Positions 53,886-62,009 of a DNA stretch of 64,000 nucleotides are shown in pieces. The notes below the pieces were generated by a model. That model ran no database searches and was not told the origin of the DNA. It worked only from the letters and a program-made list of their open reading frames with translations. Numbering within the stretch: the first letter of the stretch is position 1; the number at the start of each line of letters is the position of its first letter. Location of the stretch: NCBI GenBank assembly GCA_021108395.1, contig JAIOQZ010000032.1:62001-126000 (forward strand), read 5' to 3'. The translations under genes and the position numbers were made by a program. The stretch is from Candidatus Cloacimonadota bacterium. GTDB taxonomy: Bacteria > Cloacimonadota > Cloacimonadia > Cloacimonadales > JAIOQZ01.

Positions 53886-54914
53886 TTATTTCTTTGCGAG
53901 CAGGAACTGAATGCGATCCGCGACCTTGTCGAGCGGTTCGACGTAATCGGCGGCGCCCACGTCGATAGCAGCCTTGGGCATTCCCCACACAACCGAGGTC
54001 GCCTCGTCCTGGCAGATGGTATGCGCCTTTGCGTCGTGCATCAGCTTGAGGCCTTCGGCGCCGTCTTTGCCCATACCGGTGAGCACCACGCCCACGGCGT
54101 TGCGACTGGCGAATTCGGCCACTGACTTGAACAGAACATCCACCGCCGGGCGTTGATGTTGAATACGCGGGCCTTTCTTCACGCGGACGAAGTATCTCGC
54201 GCCGTCACGGCGCAGCACCATATGAAAATCTCCGGGGGCGAGCAGTGCTATGCCTGGTCGCAAAGCGTCGCCGTCTTTGGCCTCGCGCACTTCCATGTCA
54301 CAGATACCATTGAGCCGCTCGGCGTAGGCCGCGGTGAACACAGGCGGCATGTGCTGCACGATGACTGTGCCTGGCGTGTTGGATGGCAAACGCACCATCA
54401 CGTTTTTCAGCGCCTCTGTTCCGCCGGTGGACGCACCGATGGCCAATATCTTGTTGGTGGTGGTGATGTGGATGCGCCGAGGCGGTTTGTCGGGTGTGCG
54501 CGGACCAAGCTGGCGTATATTGGCGCGTGCCGCCGAGCGAATCGAGTGCAGCAGCACCGGCTCGATTGACTCGATGGAATAGGCTTCGCTGGGCTTGGGT
54601 ATCACGTTCATAGCACCCAGCTCGAGCGCTTTCATCGAGGTGCGGCAGCCCTTTTTGGTCACGGAACTGATGATGAGGGTGGGGATGGGGAAGTAGTGCA
54701 TCACCTTGGAAAGAAAGGTGATGCCGTCCATGCGCGGCATCTCGATGTCGAGAGTCATAACGTCTGGCTTGAGCTGAACGATTTTGTCACGCGCAACGAA
54801 GGGGTCGGGCGCGGTGGCCACCACCTCCATGTCAGGTTCAGCGGATATCAGCTTGCTCAACGTTTGGCGCACAACGGCGCTGTCGTCAACAATGATGACG
54901 CGAATCTTTTTCAT
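53886..54914 (-). CDS. cheB: CheB, chemoreceptor methylesterase/deamidase
   Basis: This 342-aa CheB has a receiver (1-125; 'VIIVDDSAVVR', phospho-Asp in 'MTLDIEMPRMDG') linked to a methylesterase domain. The catalytic triad is visible: Ser in 'AIGASTGGTEAL', His in 'VIVQHMPPVFT' and Asp in 'TGMGKDGAEGL'. It removes methyl groups from receptor glutamates to adapt the chemosensory response. It is the last gene of the reverse-strand che operon; its start overlaps the cheX-like stop by 4 bp. No chemoreceptor or stand-alone CheW gene is in the window. Confidence 0.97.
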   Translation of the reverse strand: MKKIRVIIVDDSAVVRQTLSKLISAEPDMEVVATAPDPFVARDKIVQLKPDVMTLDIEMPRMDGITFLSKVMHYFPIPTLIISSVTKKGCRTSMKALELGAMNVIPKPSEAYSIESIEPVLLHSIRSAARANIRQLGPRTPDKPPRRIHITTTNKILAIGASTGGTEALKNVMVRLPSNTPGTVIVQHMPPVFTAAYAERLNGICDMEVREAKDGDALRPGIALLAPGDFHMVLRRDGARYFVRVKKGPRIQHQRPAVDVLFKSVAEFASRNAVGVVLTGMGKDGAEGLKLMHDAKAHTICQDEATSVVWGMPKAAIDVGAADYVEPLDKVADRIQFLLAKK

Positions 54915-55330
54915 TTGTGCGCTTTGAAGAATACGGCCAGCGGACGCTCTCGGTAGAAGATCAGGTCTTTCTCGTGAGCGTCGTCGGGCAGAATGCCATC
55001 AAAGCGGGCAGCCCTGGGGAAGGGCAGCAGCCTGTCGTGCTCTGGGTAAACGGCGCCGACGAAGTTTCCCGCCATCATGTTGACAACCTCCTGGAGGCAG
55101 TCCAATATATCCTCTTCGGTTGGCGTCTCTGGTATGCCCAGGAAGTTCTCGGTAATCTCGGTTGCCAGGCTGGCGTTCATCAACAGCGTGGCATCGAACA
55201 GATCATCTTCGATGCGGGTGATATAATCGAACTTCTCTACGATAACGTCGGGAGGCGTTTCTTCTATAAGGAAGAACATTTCCTCGAGGACGTTAGAAAT
55301 CGAATCCCTCAAGCTCTTCTTCATCTCCAT
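54911..55330 (-). CDS. CheX/CheC-like phosphatase-fold protein
   Basis: This 139-aa protein has the CheC/CheX/FliY look: N-terminal helix 'SLRDSISNVLEEMFFLIEE', a strand block 'DATLLMNASLATEITENFLGI', and 'EEDILDCLQEVVNMMAGNFV', which resembles the family's 'E..N...N' active-site helix with the second Asn in 'GNF'. In chemotaxis such proteins dephosphorylate CheY-P. The true start is ATG 55330, inside the last 38 bp of the cheY-like gene, much later than the track ORF start. Coupling of a phosphatase directly to its CheY fits the role. Confidence 0.78.
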   Translation of the reverse strand: MEMKKSLRDSISNVLEEMFFLIEETPPDVIVEKFDYITRIEDDLFDATLLMNASLATEITENFLGIPETPTEEDILDCLQEVVNMMAGNFVGAVYPEHDRLLPFPRAARFDGILPDDAHEKDLIFYRERPLAVFFKAHK

Positions 55331-55718
55331 CGGTAGAATCCTCCAGGTGCAGCAGGGTTGTGAGGCGTTCCTTGATTGTCTCTGGTCGGAACGGTTTGAC
55401 CAGAACTCCAGAGATTTTCCCTTCGAGCGCTTGTTGCAACGCCTCGATACGGGTTTCGGAGGTGATAACGAGGATGGGCGTCTGCGCAAAGACATCGTTC
55501 TTGCGCACCTCCTCGATGAATGTGTAGCCGTCCATCCTGGGCATATTGATGTCCGAGAAGATGATGTCAACCCAATGGTCTTTCAGCACATCGAGAGCTT
55601 CGATGCCGTCGCCGGCCTCATAGAAGGTGGCCTCGCCGATGTGGCACATGCGGATGGTCTTCATGAGCACTTTTCGCAACGATCGGGAATCGTCCACGAT
55701 GAGCAGATTGTATGGCAT
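55293..55718 (-). CDS. CheY-like single-domain response regulator
   Basis: This 141-aa receiver has the acidic pocket 'LLIVDDSRS', phospho-Asp in 'IIFSDINMPRMDG', Thr/Ser in 'LVITSETR' and Lys in 'VLVKPFRP'. An acidic tail of about 17 residues ('STDGDEEELEGFDF') follows and is encoded in the overlap with the cheX-like gene. It is the likely output of CheA in this operon. AGGAG lies upstream of the ATG. Without flagellar genes nearby, its target (flagellar motor or another machine) is open. Confidence 0.93.
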   Translation of the reverse strand: MPYNLLIVDDSRSLRKVLMKTIRMCHIGEATFYEAGDGIEALDVLKDHWVDIIFSDINMPRMDGYTFIEEVRKNDVFAQTPILVITSETRIEALQQALEGKISGVLVKPFRPETIKERLTTLLHLEDSTDGDEEELEGFDF

Positions 55719-55763
55719 CGCCTCTATCTCCTGCGTAACCGGTCGGGAAGCATTATGTTCCCC

Positions 55764-56603
55764 TTACGCTTTCAGGTTTTCCACCAGGTCGCGGATGCGA
55801 TCGGTGGCTACGGTGATTGTTTCTTCCAGCTCGCGACTCTTGATGTTATATTTCATCAGCAGGCGGGCGTAGCCGGAATAGGCCAGGGCATCTTTCTGAG
55901 ATACCTTGCCGATGAGAAACGAGATGAAGTCGGCCAGGGCGGTCAGGTCAACATATGGGTTGTCAACATGCTCCGGTGACTGGTGATACTTTGCCACATC
56001 GGTGATGGTGCGGCCAAAATTCCATTTCTTGAGGATGGCCGAGCCGACCGCCGGGTGAGTGAACCCGATTATTTTGCGCTCGGCGGTGGTGAAATCGATA
56101 TCTTTATCGCTGATGAGCTGCACGATCTGCTCGAACTCTGCCGACACGTATTGCGACAGGACTATCTTGCCGATGTCGTGCAGCAGGGCGGCGGTGAACA
56201 AAACCGATTCGTCCACTTCGGGGGCATAGCGGCGGAGTTCCACCGCGATGACGGCCACCGAGAGTGAATGCTCCCAGAGTTCGCCCTGATAGAATTCGTA
56301 ACCATCGAGATGCTTATCGAAATACTTCTTGGCGGCGGACATCATGATGATCGAGGTCATCTGGGTCGCGCCAAGAAGGCTCATCGCGGTCTTCAGGTCA
56401 TTGATCTCACGTGTAGTGACAAAGGCGGCCGAGTTCACCACCTTGAGTATGTTGGCGGTGAGAGCGGGATCATAGCGAATCAGCTCGGTCATATCGTTCA
56501 TGCTGAAATCTTCCTGCCTGATGACCGTGAGCGCCTTCTGCGCCACTTTGCTGAACGGCGGCAGGAATTCGATGTCAGCGATGATGTCGGACATTTTAAT
56601 CAT
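55764..56603 (-). CDS. HDOD-domain signalling protein
   Basis: This 279-aa protein is almost entirely one HDOD domain: 'LPPFSKVAQKALTVIRQEDFSMNDMTELIRYDPALTANILKVVNSAAF', then 'ALLHDIGKIVLSQYV' and 'HPAVGSAILKKWNF'. HDOD proteins are non-catalytic relatives of HD hydrolases often tied to chemotaxis and c-di-GMP signalling. The position between cheD and cheY links it to the chemosensory pathway. The start is ATG 56603 or the ATG three codons on; the upstream GGGGGA is close to the first. Its stop is 45 bp before the cheY-like start. Confidence 0.93.
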   Translation of the reverse strand: MIKMSDIIADIEFLPPFSKVAQKALTVIRQEDFSMNDMTELIRYDPALTANILKVVNSAAFVTTREINDLKTAMSLLGATQMTSIIMMSAAKKYFDKHLDGYEFYQGELWEHSLSVAVIAVELRRYAPEVDESVLFTAALLHDIGKIVLSQYVSAEFEQIVQLISDKDIDFTTAERKIIGFTHPAVGSAILKKWNFGRTITDVAKYHQSPEHVDNPYVDLTALADFISFLIGKVSQKDALAYSGYARLLMKYNIKSRELEETITVATDRIRDLVENLKA

Positions 56604-56613
56604 TGGTCCCCCG

Positions 56614-57096
56614 CTAAATCTCGTAGTTTTCCTGGGAGTTGGAAACGAAAACCTTGCCGGTGTCCATGAAAAGCTTCACAGTTCGGCTTTTGGTTCCGCC
56701 AATATCTTCTCCCGTTATCATGATGTTGTTGCGCCACAATATCTTGCGAACTGCAGTGTGGTTGCGCTCGCCGATATTGAAATACCTGTTCTTGTCCATG
56801 ACGTTGCTGCCACCGGCGACCCTGGTCTCAATCCGGTTACGCTTTGCGCCCAGCGCGAACATCTTCTTGAAAAGCATGGGGACAGCGGTGTCAACGTACT
56901 TGAGCGGCACCATGCGATCAGGGTTCTTCTCGATACTGGAATCGGGCAACATGATATGAATCATGCCCCCGATTTTGGCAACGGGGTCGTATAGAACCAG
57001 TGCGATGCACGAACCCAGTGAATAGGTGATGATAGTATCGCTTGGTTTTTGGGACACTTTCATATCGGCAATGTTTACCACAACAAACTTAGACAT
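56614..57096 (-). CDS. cheD: CheD, receptor glutamine deamidase (catalytic residues intact)
   Basis: This 160-aa CheD keeps the catalytic set: Cys30 in 'YSLGSCIALVLYD' and His47 in 'GGMIHIMLP', with a conserved Thr before the Cys. It deamidates receptor glutamines and binds CheC/CheX in known systems, which fits the cheX-like gene downstream. Also conserved are 'GGSNVMDKNRYFNIGERN' and 'GGTKSRTV'. The start ATG 57096 lies 4 bp past the stop of a second cheD-like gene, whose final codons (CCAGGATAA) supply its ribosome site. Confidence 0.95.
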   Translation of the reverse strand: MSKFVVVNIADMKVSQKPSDTIITYSLGSCIALVLYDPVAKIGGMIHIMLPDSSIEKNPDRMVPLKYVDTAVPMLFKKMFALGAKRNRIETRVAGGSNVMDKNRYFNIGERNHTAVRKILWRNNIMITGEDIGGTKSRTVKLFMDTGKVFVSNSQENYEI

Positions 57097-57100
57097 AGTT

Positions 57101-57640
57101 TTATCCTGGTTCCCCGGTGGAACGCCCACCGGATTCCGTCTCCTCTTGCTTACTGTAAGGGTACCAGTCTTCCTGGCGCAACTTGTGCACCTTCATGACG
57201 ACATTCTCACCGGTCTCGGAATTGTAAATGAATTTTCTTCCAAGAGGTCCGCCGGTGTCTTCGGAAAGCACCTCAATCTGGTGTTCGTCAAGGATTTCAA
57301 ACGCCACGTTTCTGTTGCGTTCGCCATAGCGATTGCTGTCTGCCACACTGCCGCCGATAACATGCGCCCGCAGATTGTCAGTTTGCGAACCTATGCGGTG
57401 CATACTGCTGATGAGATGGGGCAGCGCCACGTCGCCGGTATTGACAGTGCGATTGCCGGCATAGCTGGAGCGAGGATGTTGAAAGCAGCAGCAACCGGAG
57501 TACCGCCGTGCGTGATCCCACAGAGACACGAATACGCTTGAACCCACCACACCAGACACTATCGTAGAGCTGCGCGGGATAACGAGGTAGCCCGGATTCA
57601 AGTAATACTCCGTTGGTGGCATCGGCTCGGTCATTGTCAT
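57101..57640 (-). CDS. CheD-like paralogue lacking the catalytic cysteine
   Basis: This 179-aa protein aligns with CheD through 'TIVSGVVGSSVFVSLWD', 'HVIGGSVADSNRYGERN' and 'SEDTGGPLGRKFIYN'. The nucleophile position is Ser35 (GSS in place of GSC); the His is kept (His55, 'CCCFQHPRSS') after an unusual Cys50-Cys51-Cys52 run. Deamidase activity by the usual route is therefore unlikely; it may be a regulatory partner or use another Cys. It overlaps cheR by 4 bp (ATGA) and precedes the intact cheD. A frameshift is not indicated because the frame is intact and family motifs continue. Confidence 0.87.
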   Translation of the reverse strand: MTMTEPMPPTEYYLNPGYLVIPRSSTIVSGVVGSSVFVSLWDHARRYSGCCCFQHPRSSYAGNRTVNTGDVALPHLISSMHRIGSQTDNLRAHVIGGSVADSNRYGERNRNVAFEILDEHQIEVLSEDTGGPLGRKFIYNSETGENVVMKVHKLRQEDWYPYSKQEETESGGRSTGEPG

Positions 57641-58449
57641 TGCTTTCGGTAGATGGCCGGGGCGATGTACTGTAAGCTGTGCTCCAGGCCATTGAGCGTT
57701 TCTGAGTGGCCGATGAAAAGCGTGCCACCAGGTTTGAGATGTCTCTGCAACCGACTGATGATGCCGTTTTTCACCGGGGTGTCGAAGTAGATCATCACGT
57801 TGCGGCAGACGATGAGATCGAATTTTTTTTGAAAGGGGAAATCTTTGATGAGATTCACCACGCGAAAGCTGACGCGATCGCGCAGTTCCTTTTTTACCCG
57901 CGCATAGCCTTCCGATTTTCCGGCGCCCTTCTGAAAGTACTTGTGTAACCGATGTTTGGGAATCATTTTCAGTTTTTCCATTGTATATACACCGCGTTCG
58001 GCGGTGTTGAGGACGCGGGTGGAAATATCGGAGCCGAGGATTGTGTATGGGCGGCCCTTCAGTATCTCGGCCAGCTCGATGGCCAGGGAATAAGGCTCCT
58101 CGCCGGAGGAGCTGGCGGCGCTCCAGACCTCGACCGTGTCGCCCTCTCCGGCCATCTCGGTGGCCCAGGGGTCACGCAGGTATTCAAAATGCTTTTCTTC
58201 GCGAAAGAAATGCGTGACGTTGGTCGAGATAAGGTTGATGAAGCCGATAAGTTCGGTTTCGCTTTTATCGGCTGTGATGAGGCTGTAATACTCTTTGTAA
58301 CTGTTGATACCGCGTTTGCGCAGAACTTTGTTCACCCTGCCCTGCAAAAGCGATTTCTTTCCCAGGTTGAGGTTGATGCCTGTCCTGTCATAAACAAGAG
58401 TTGCGAATTTTTTGAATTCTCTGTCTGAAAGCGTCAATGCTCCATTCAT
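57637..58449 (-). CDS. cheR: CheR, chemoreceptor methyltransferase
   Basis: This 270-aa CheR transfers methyl from SAM to receptor glutamates. It has an N-terminal helical domain with 'LISTNVTHFFREEKHFEYL', the SAM motif 'VEVWSAASSSGEEPYSLAI', 'ILGSDISTRVLNTAERGVY' and 'FDLIVCRNVMIYFDTPVK'. The start at ATG 58449 is one base past the cheA stop and has AGGAACC upstream, so the earlier track start (58509) is rejected. The C-terminus carries no pentapeptide-binding or TPR extension. Confidence 0.97.
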   Translation of the reverse strand: MNGALTLSDREFKKFATLVYDRTGINLNLGKKSLLQGRVNKVLRKRGINSYKEYYSLITADKSETELIGFINLISTNVTHFFREEKHFEYLRDPWATEMAGEGDTVEVWSAASSSGEEPYSLAIELAEILKGRPYTILGSDISTRVLNTAERGVYTMEKLKMIPKHRLHKYFQKGAGKSEGYARVKKELRDRVSFRVVNLIKDFPFQKKFDLIVCRNVMIYFDTPVKNGIISRLQRHLKPGGTLFIGHSETLNGLEHSLQYIAPAIYRKQ

Positions 58450-58450
58450 A

Positions 58451-60262
58451 TCAGGTTCCTGTTGGCACAAGCGAGCCGATGTCGAGGATGAGGCCCACCG
58501 AGCCATCACCCATGATGGTGGCGCCGGAAACGCCTTTGAGGTTTTTGAATTTTTCGCCTAACGTTTTGATAACGACATCCTGAATGCAGACAAGTTCGTC
58601 CACCTGTAGTCCGAATTCGCGGCTGTCGCCGACGGACACGATGATGAGGATTGTTTCTTCCCATTTATCGCGGGCGTTGTCAATGTGAAAGAGTTTGTGC
58701 AGCTTGGCGATGGGGATGAGGTGGTCGCCCAGGTCGTAGCTTTCTCCATGCCCGGCGATTTTGTTCACATTCGCGCTTTGGGGTTTCAACGTTCGCTTCA
58801 CATTCACTACCGGCAAGATAAAGAGGTCGCCTCCCACACGCACCGTCATGCCCTCGATGATGGCCAGTGTGAGCGGCAGGAGGATGCCGAAAGTGCTGCC
58901 TTCGCCAGCCCTGGAGTCGATCTCGATACGGCCGCCAAGATTCTTTAGCGCCTGAGATACGACGTCCATGCCCACGCCGCGGCCAGAGACGTTTGTAACC
59001 TTTACGGCAGTGGAGAACCCAGCCTCCATGACGAAACTGAAGATTTGCTTGTCTGTGTATTTCTCGTCTTTCTTTGCGAGTCCGCGCTCGACAGCCTTTT
59101 CATATATCCGCTCGCGGTCAAGGCCTTTGCCATCGTCCCTGACGTCAATGACGATGTTGCTGCCTTTGTGGTATGCGTGCAGCGTAATCGTGCCCCTGGC
59201 CGGTTTTCCTGCCGCCTTGCGGGTCTCTGCATCTTCGATGCCGTGGTCGCAGGAGTTGCGAATCATGTGAACAAGCGGATCATAGAGGTTCTCGACGATG
59301 TTTCGGTCGATCTCGGTGTCCTCACCTATTAACACCAGTTCGATTTCCTTGCGCGTTTTCTGAGAATAATCGCGCACCACACGTTTCATCTTGGTGAAGA
59401 TCGCGCCGACTGGAACCATGCGCATGGCCATTGAGGCCGCCTGAAGCTCAGAGACGGTGCGGTTGAGCTGACCCAGCTTCTTGCGGAATTCCTGGTCGAA
59501 TATGCTGTTGACATTGTCGTCTTGGCCAACCAGATTCGAGTTGATGACCAGCTCGCCGACCATATCGATCAAATAGTCCAATTTCTCGGTGCGCACTTTG
59601 ACAATTTTTTCTTTCGTTTTCCTTGCTGTTTCCTGGCGAGTATCATCAAATTCTGTCAGGCTTTCGAGGCTCGTCTCTGGCACGGCGGCTATCGGTGTTT
59701 CGGTGGCCAGGGTGCGCAGGTGCACTATCAATTGGTCAACGCGTTCCTGCGGAATATCTTCGGTGCGGTGTGCGGGGTCCAGTTGCGAGATGATGAATTT
59801 GATCGTGTCGATTGAGGCAAGGACACCCTGGATAATCGTCTCGTCGATTAACAGCTTGTCGTTTCTAACCATATCCAGGAGGCTCTCTGTCTCGTGGCAA
59901 ATTTTGTTGAGCTTCTTGAGGCCCATGAATCCTGAGACGCCCTTGAGCGTGTGGAACGGACGGAACACGTTGTTGATGATCTCTTTGTTGGTTGGCGAGT
60001 TCTCCAGCTCGATCACTTCGGTCTCGAGTTCCTCGATATACTCGTTGGCCTCCTGCAAAAAGTCGAGAAAGATGTCGTCGTCCTCGTCATCCTCGACAGT
60101 CGATTGCAAATCGTCTTCCAGCAGGTCGCTCACATATGACTTCTCGCCCTTGTCGTCATCGGCGAACAGCTCGGCGTCTGTGTCGGGTTCCACCGGAGCC
60201 TGTTCAGTGTTGACATACATGGGTGCCAGTTCTTCAAATGCCTGCTTCTGTATTTCAGACAT
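58451..60262 (-). CDS. cheA: CheA chemosensory histidine kinase
   Basis: This 603-aa CheA has an acidic N-terminal tail (1-60) and an HPt domain with phospho-His104 in 'RPFHTLKGVSGFMG'. A short linker (no P2 domain visible) leads to a P3 dimerisation helix pair (about 215-290, 'LDYLIDMVGELVINSNLV'), an HATPase domain ('HMIRNSCDHGIED', 'DVRDDGKGLD', 'VSGRGVGMDVV') and a C-terminal CheW-like domain (about 465-600). Lack of P2 is known in some CheA lineages and means the response regulator docks elsewhere. It is the first gene of the operon, 313 bp from a divergent HD-GYP gene. Confidence 0.96.
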   Translation of the reverse strand: MSEIQKQAFEELAPMYVNTEQAPVEPDTDAELFADDDKGEKSYVSDLLEDDLQSTVEDDEDDDIFLDFLQEANEYIEELETEVIELENSPTNKEIINNVFRPFHTLKGVSGFMGLKKLNKICHETESLLDMVRNDKLLIDETIIQGVLASIDTIKFIISQLDPAHRTEDIPQERVDQLIVHLRTLATETPIAAVPETSLESLTEFDDTRQETARKTKEKIVKVRTEKLDYLIDMVGELVINSNLVGQDDNVNSIFDQEFRKKLGQLNRTVSELQAASMAMRMVPVGAIFTKMKRVVRDYSQKTRKEIELVLIGEDTEIDRNIVENLYDPLVHMIRNSCDHGIEDAETRKAAGKPARGTITLHAYHKGSNIVIDVRDDGKGLDRERIYEKAVERGLAKKDEKYTDKQIFSFVMEAGFSTAVKVTNVSGRGVGMDVVSQALKNLGGRIEIDSRAGEGSTFGILLPLTLAIIEGMTVRVGGDLFILPVVNVKRTLKPQSANVNKIAGHGESYDLGDHLIPIAKLHKLFHIDNARDKWEETILIIVSVGDSREFGLQVDELVCIQDVVIKTLGEKFKNLKGVSGATIMGDGSVGLILDIGSLVPTGT

Positions 60263-60335
60263 AAATCCTCGTCTATTCGCTCTGTTGTGAGGCGACGCTT
60301 TCTGCGGAATATTGGTACCTGTCTATCGTGTTGAT

Positions 60336-60363
60336 ATAGTAAACCCCAAATCGTAAATGCCAA
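60336..60363 (-). promoter_or_regulatory. Putative promoter of the che operon
   Basis: On the minus strand TTGGCA is followed after 16 bases by TACTAT, about 75 bp before the cheA start. The 313-bp gap between cheA and the HD-GYP gene (60263-60575) should also hold the divergent promoter; nothing else clear was seen there. Confidence 0.4.
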
Positions 60364-60575
60364 TGAATATCTTCTTTCACAGCGCATTTTGCCATGAATA
60401 ATTTCTCTTGCCACATCTGATGCTCGTCCTCAGTGGATTGAAATCTATTCGTAGCGGGGTGTTGAACAGAAACTTTCGTGAACAACACGAGTACGTTACG
60501 CTGTTGCCGTTATTCCGCCGGTTTCTTGGAACAAAAAATGTATGGTACTATGTCAGCACTCAGCAAGGACAACAA

Positions 60576-62009
60576 GTGAAAACAACAGAGATTTATCCTC
60601 GGCCAGACGATTCTCAGGTTCCTGGGAATCGAATCAGCGCCTGCTGTCACGCATTGCTCGACAACACGCAGGAATGCATCTGGATTCTCGATGAGCTGGG
60701 CAGGTTCCAGTATATGAACAAAACTGCGCGCCAGTTGCTGGGCTATTCCCTCGATCAATGGCTGGGCATCGCATTCACGCAGTTCGTGCCCAAAGACGAG
60801 CACGAAGCTGTGCTGGCCATGCTGCGAGCAGTGCAGCAGGGCGAAACGCGCAGCTTCGAGATGGAGATTGTCGATGACGGTGGCCGCATATGCACCCTGG
60901 CATGCAAGGTCGCGCCCTGGCATGATGGAGACCGGCGCACCGGAGTGATCAATTACGCCATGGACATCACCCCGCAACGGACGGTCGAGCTGGCGCTCGA
61001 ACTGAGTGAAAACCGCTACCGCAGCATCGTTGACGAGGGACGCGAGGTGCATCTGCGCTTCAAGCCTGACGGCACTCTCACGTTTATCAATCAACACTGG
61101 TTCGAGTCGCAGACGCCGGCTCATACCGATATGCTTGGCAACAGCTACCTCGAAATTATTCCCATCGAGCACCGCGAACGAGTGCATCTGCTCACCCAGC
61201 GGCTCAGTCCAGAAGCTCCCCGCGAGACAATAAATGTTCAGCTTACGGGGCAGGATGGGCTGTCGGCCTACTTCACCTGGACGCTTCAGGCCATCTATTC
61301 ACGCATCGAGAGCGTGCCCCGCCTGCTCGAATTCCAGATCATCGGGCGGGACGAGACACCACTGCGCGAAGCCGAGCAGGAGAGCCAGCAGGCCAACGCC
61401 CGTTTGCGCAAGGCCGCCATTCAGACCATTCAGTCACTGTTCATCACTGTCGAGAAGAAAGACCCCTACACCGCCGACCACCAGCGCCGCACCGCCTTTT
61501 TGGCCGCAGAGATCGCCTATGCGCTCGAACTGCCTCGCGAGACTGTGCAGGGCATCTACTTCGGCGCGCTCATTCACGACATCGGCAAACTTTTCATTCC
61601 AGGAGACATCCTCAACCGCCCCGGCCGCATCACCGATATCGAATTCTCGCTCATCAAGACGCATCCGCAGGTGGGCTACGAGATTATCCGCGACATCGAC
61701 CTGCCGTGGAACCTGGGTGATATGATATTGCAACACCACGAGCATCTCGATGGATCGGGTTATCCTAACGGGCTGCACGGCGACCAGATATGCCAGGAAG
61801 CGCGCATCATCACCGTGGCCGATGTGGTGGAATCCATCGCCTCGAACCGGCCATATCGTCCCAAGCTCGAACTCATCAACGCCCTTGACGAAATTACCCG
61901 CTTTCGTGGCAGCTACTACGATCCAGAAATCGTCGATATCTGCCTGCATCTGATTCAGAGCCGTCGCATCAACATCAACCGGATGGAGTCGAACAGCGCC
62001 TTCAATTGA
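60576..62009 (+). CDS. PAS-domain HD-GYP phosphodiesterase
   Basis: This protein of about 477 aa has two PAS domains (about 20-140, 'IWILDELGRFQYMNKTARQLLGYSLDQW'; about 145-270) and a C-terminal HD-GYP domain (about 290-460). HD-GYP marks are 'DPYTADHQRRTAFLA', 'LIHDIGKLFIPGDIL', 'HPQVGYEIIRDI' and 'HHEHLDGSGYPNGL', so it should hydrolyse c-di-GMP. The start is likely GTG 60576 with AAGGAC 5 bases before it; the track ATG at 60408 adds 56 residues and intrudes on the divergent promoter region. It pairs functionally with the GGDEF protein at 22735. Confidence 0.9.
   Translation: MKTTEIYPRPDDSQVPGNRISACCHALLDNTQECIWILDELGRFQYMNKTARQLLGYSLDQWLGIAFTQFVPKDEHEAVLAMLRAVQQGETRSFEMEIVDDGGRICTLACKVAPWHDGDRRTGVINYAMDITPQRTVELALELSENRYRSIVDEGREVHLRFKPDGTLTFINQHWFESQTPAHTDMLGNSYLEIIPIEHRERVHLLTQRLSPEAPRETINVQLTGQDGLSAYFTWTLQAIYSRIESVPRLLEFQIIGRDETPLREAEQESQQANARLRKAAIQTIQSLFITVEKKDPYTADHQRRTAFLAAEIAYALELPRETVQGIYFGALIHDIGKLFIPGDILNRPGRITDIEFSLIKTHPQVGYEIIRDIDLPWNLGDMILQHHEHLDGSGYPNGLHGDQICQEARIITVADVVESIASNRPYRPKLELINALDEITRFRGSYYDPEIVDICLHLIQSRRININRMESNSAFN

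Noticed and set aside
57101-57640. Frameshifted or dead cheD pseudogene
   Set aside because: The frame is intact with conserved CheD motifs on both sides of the changed site and tight translational coupling, so a functional variant is likelier.
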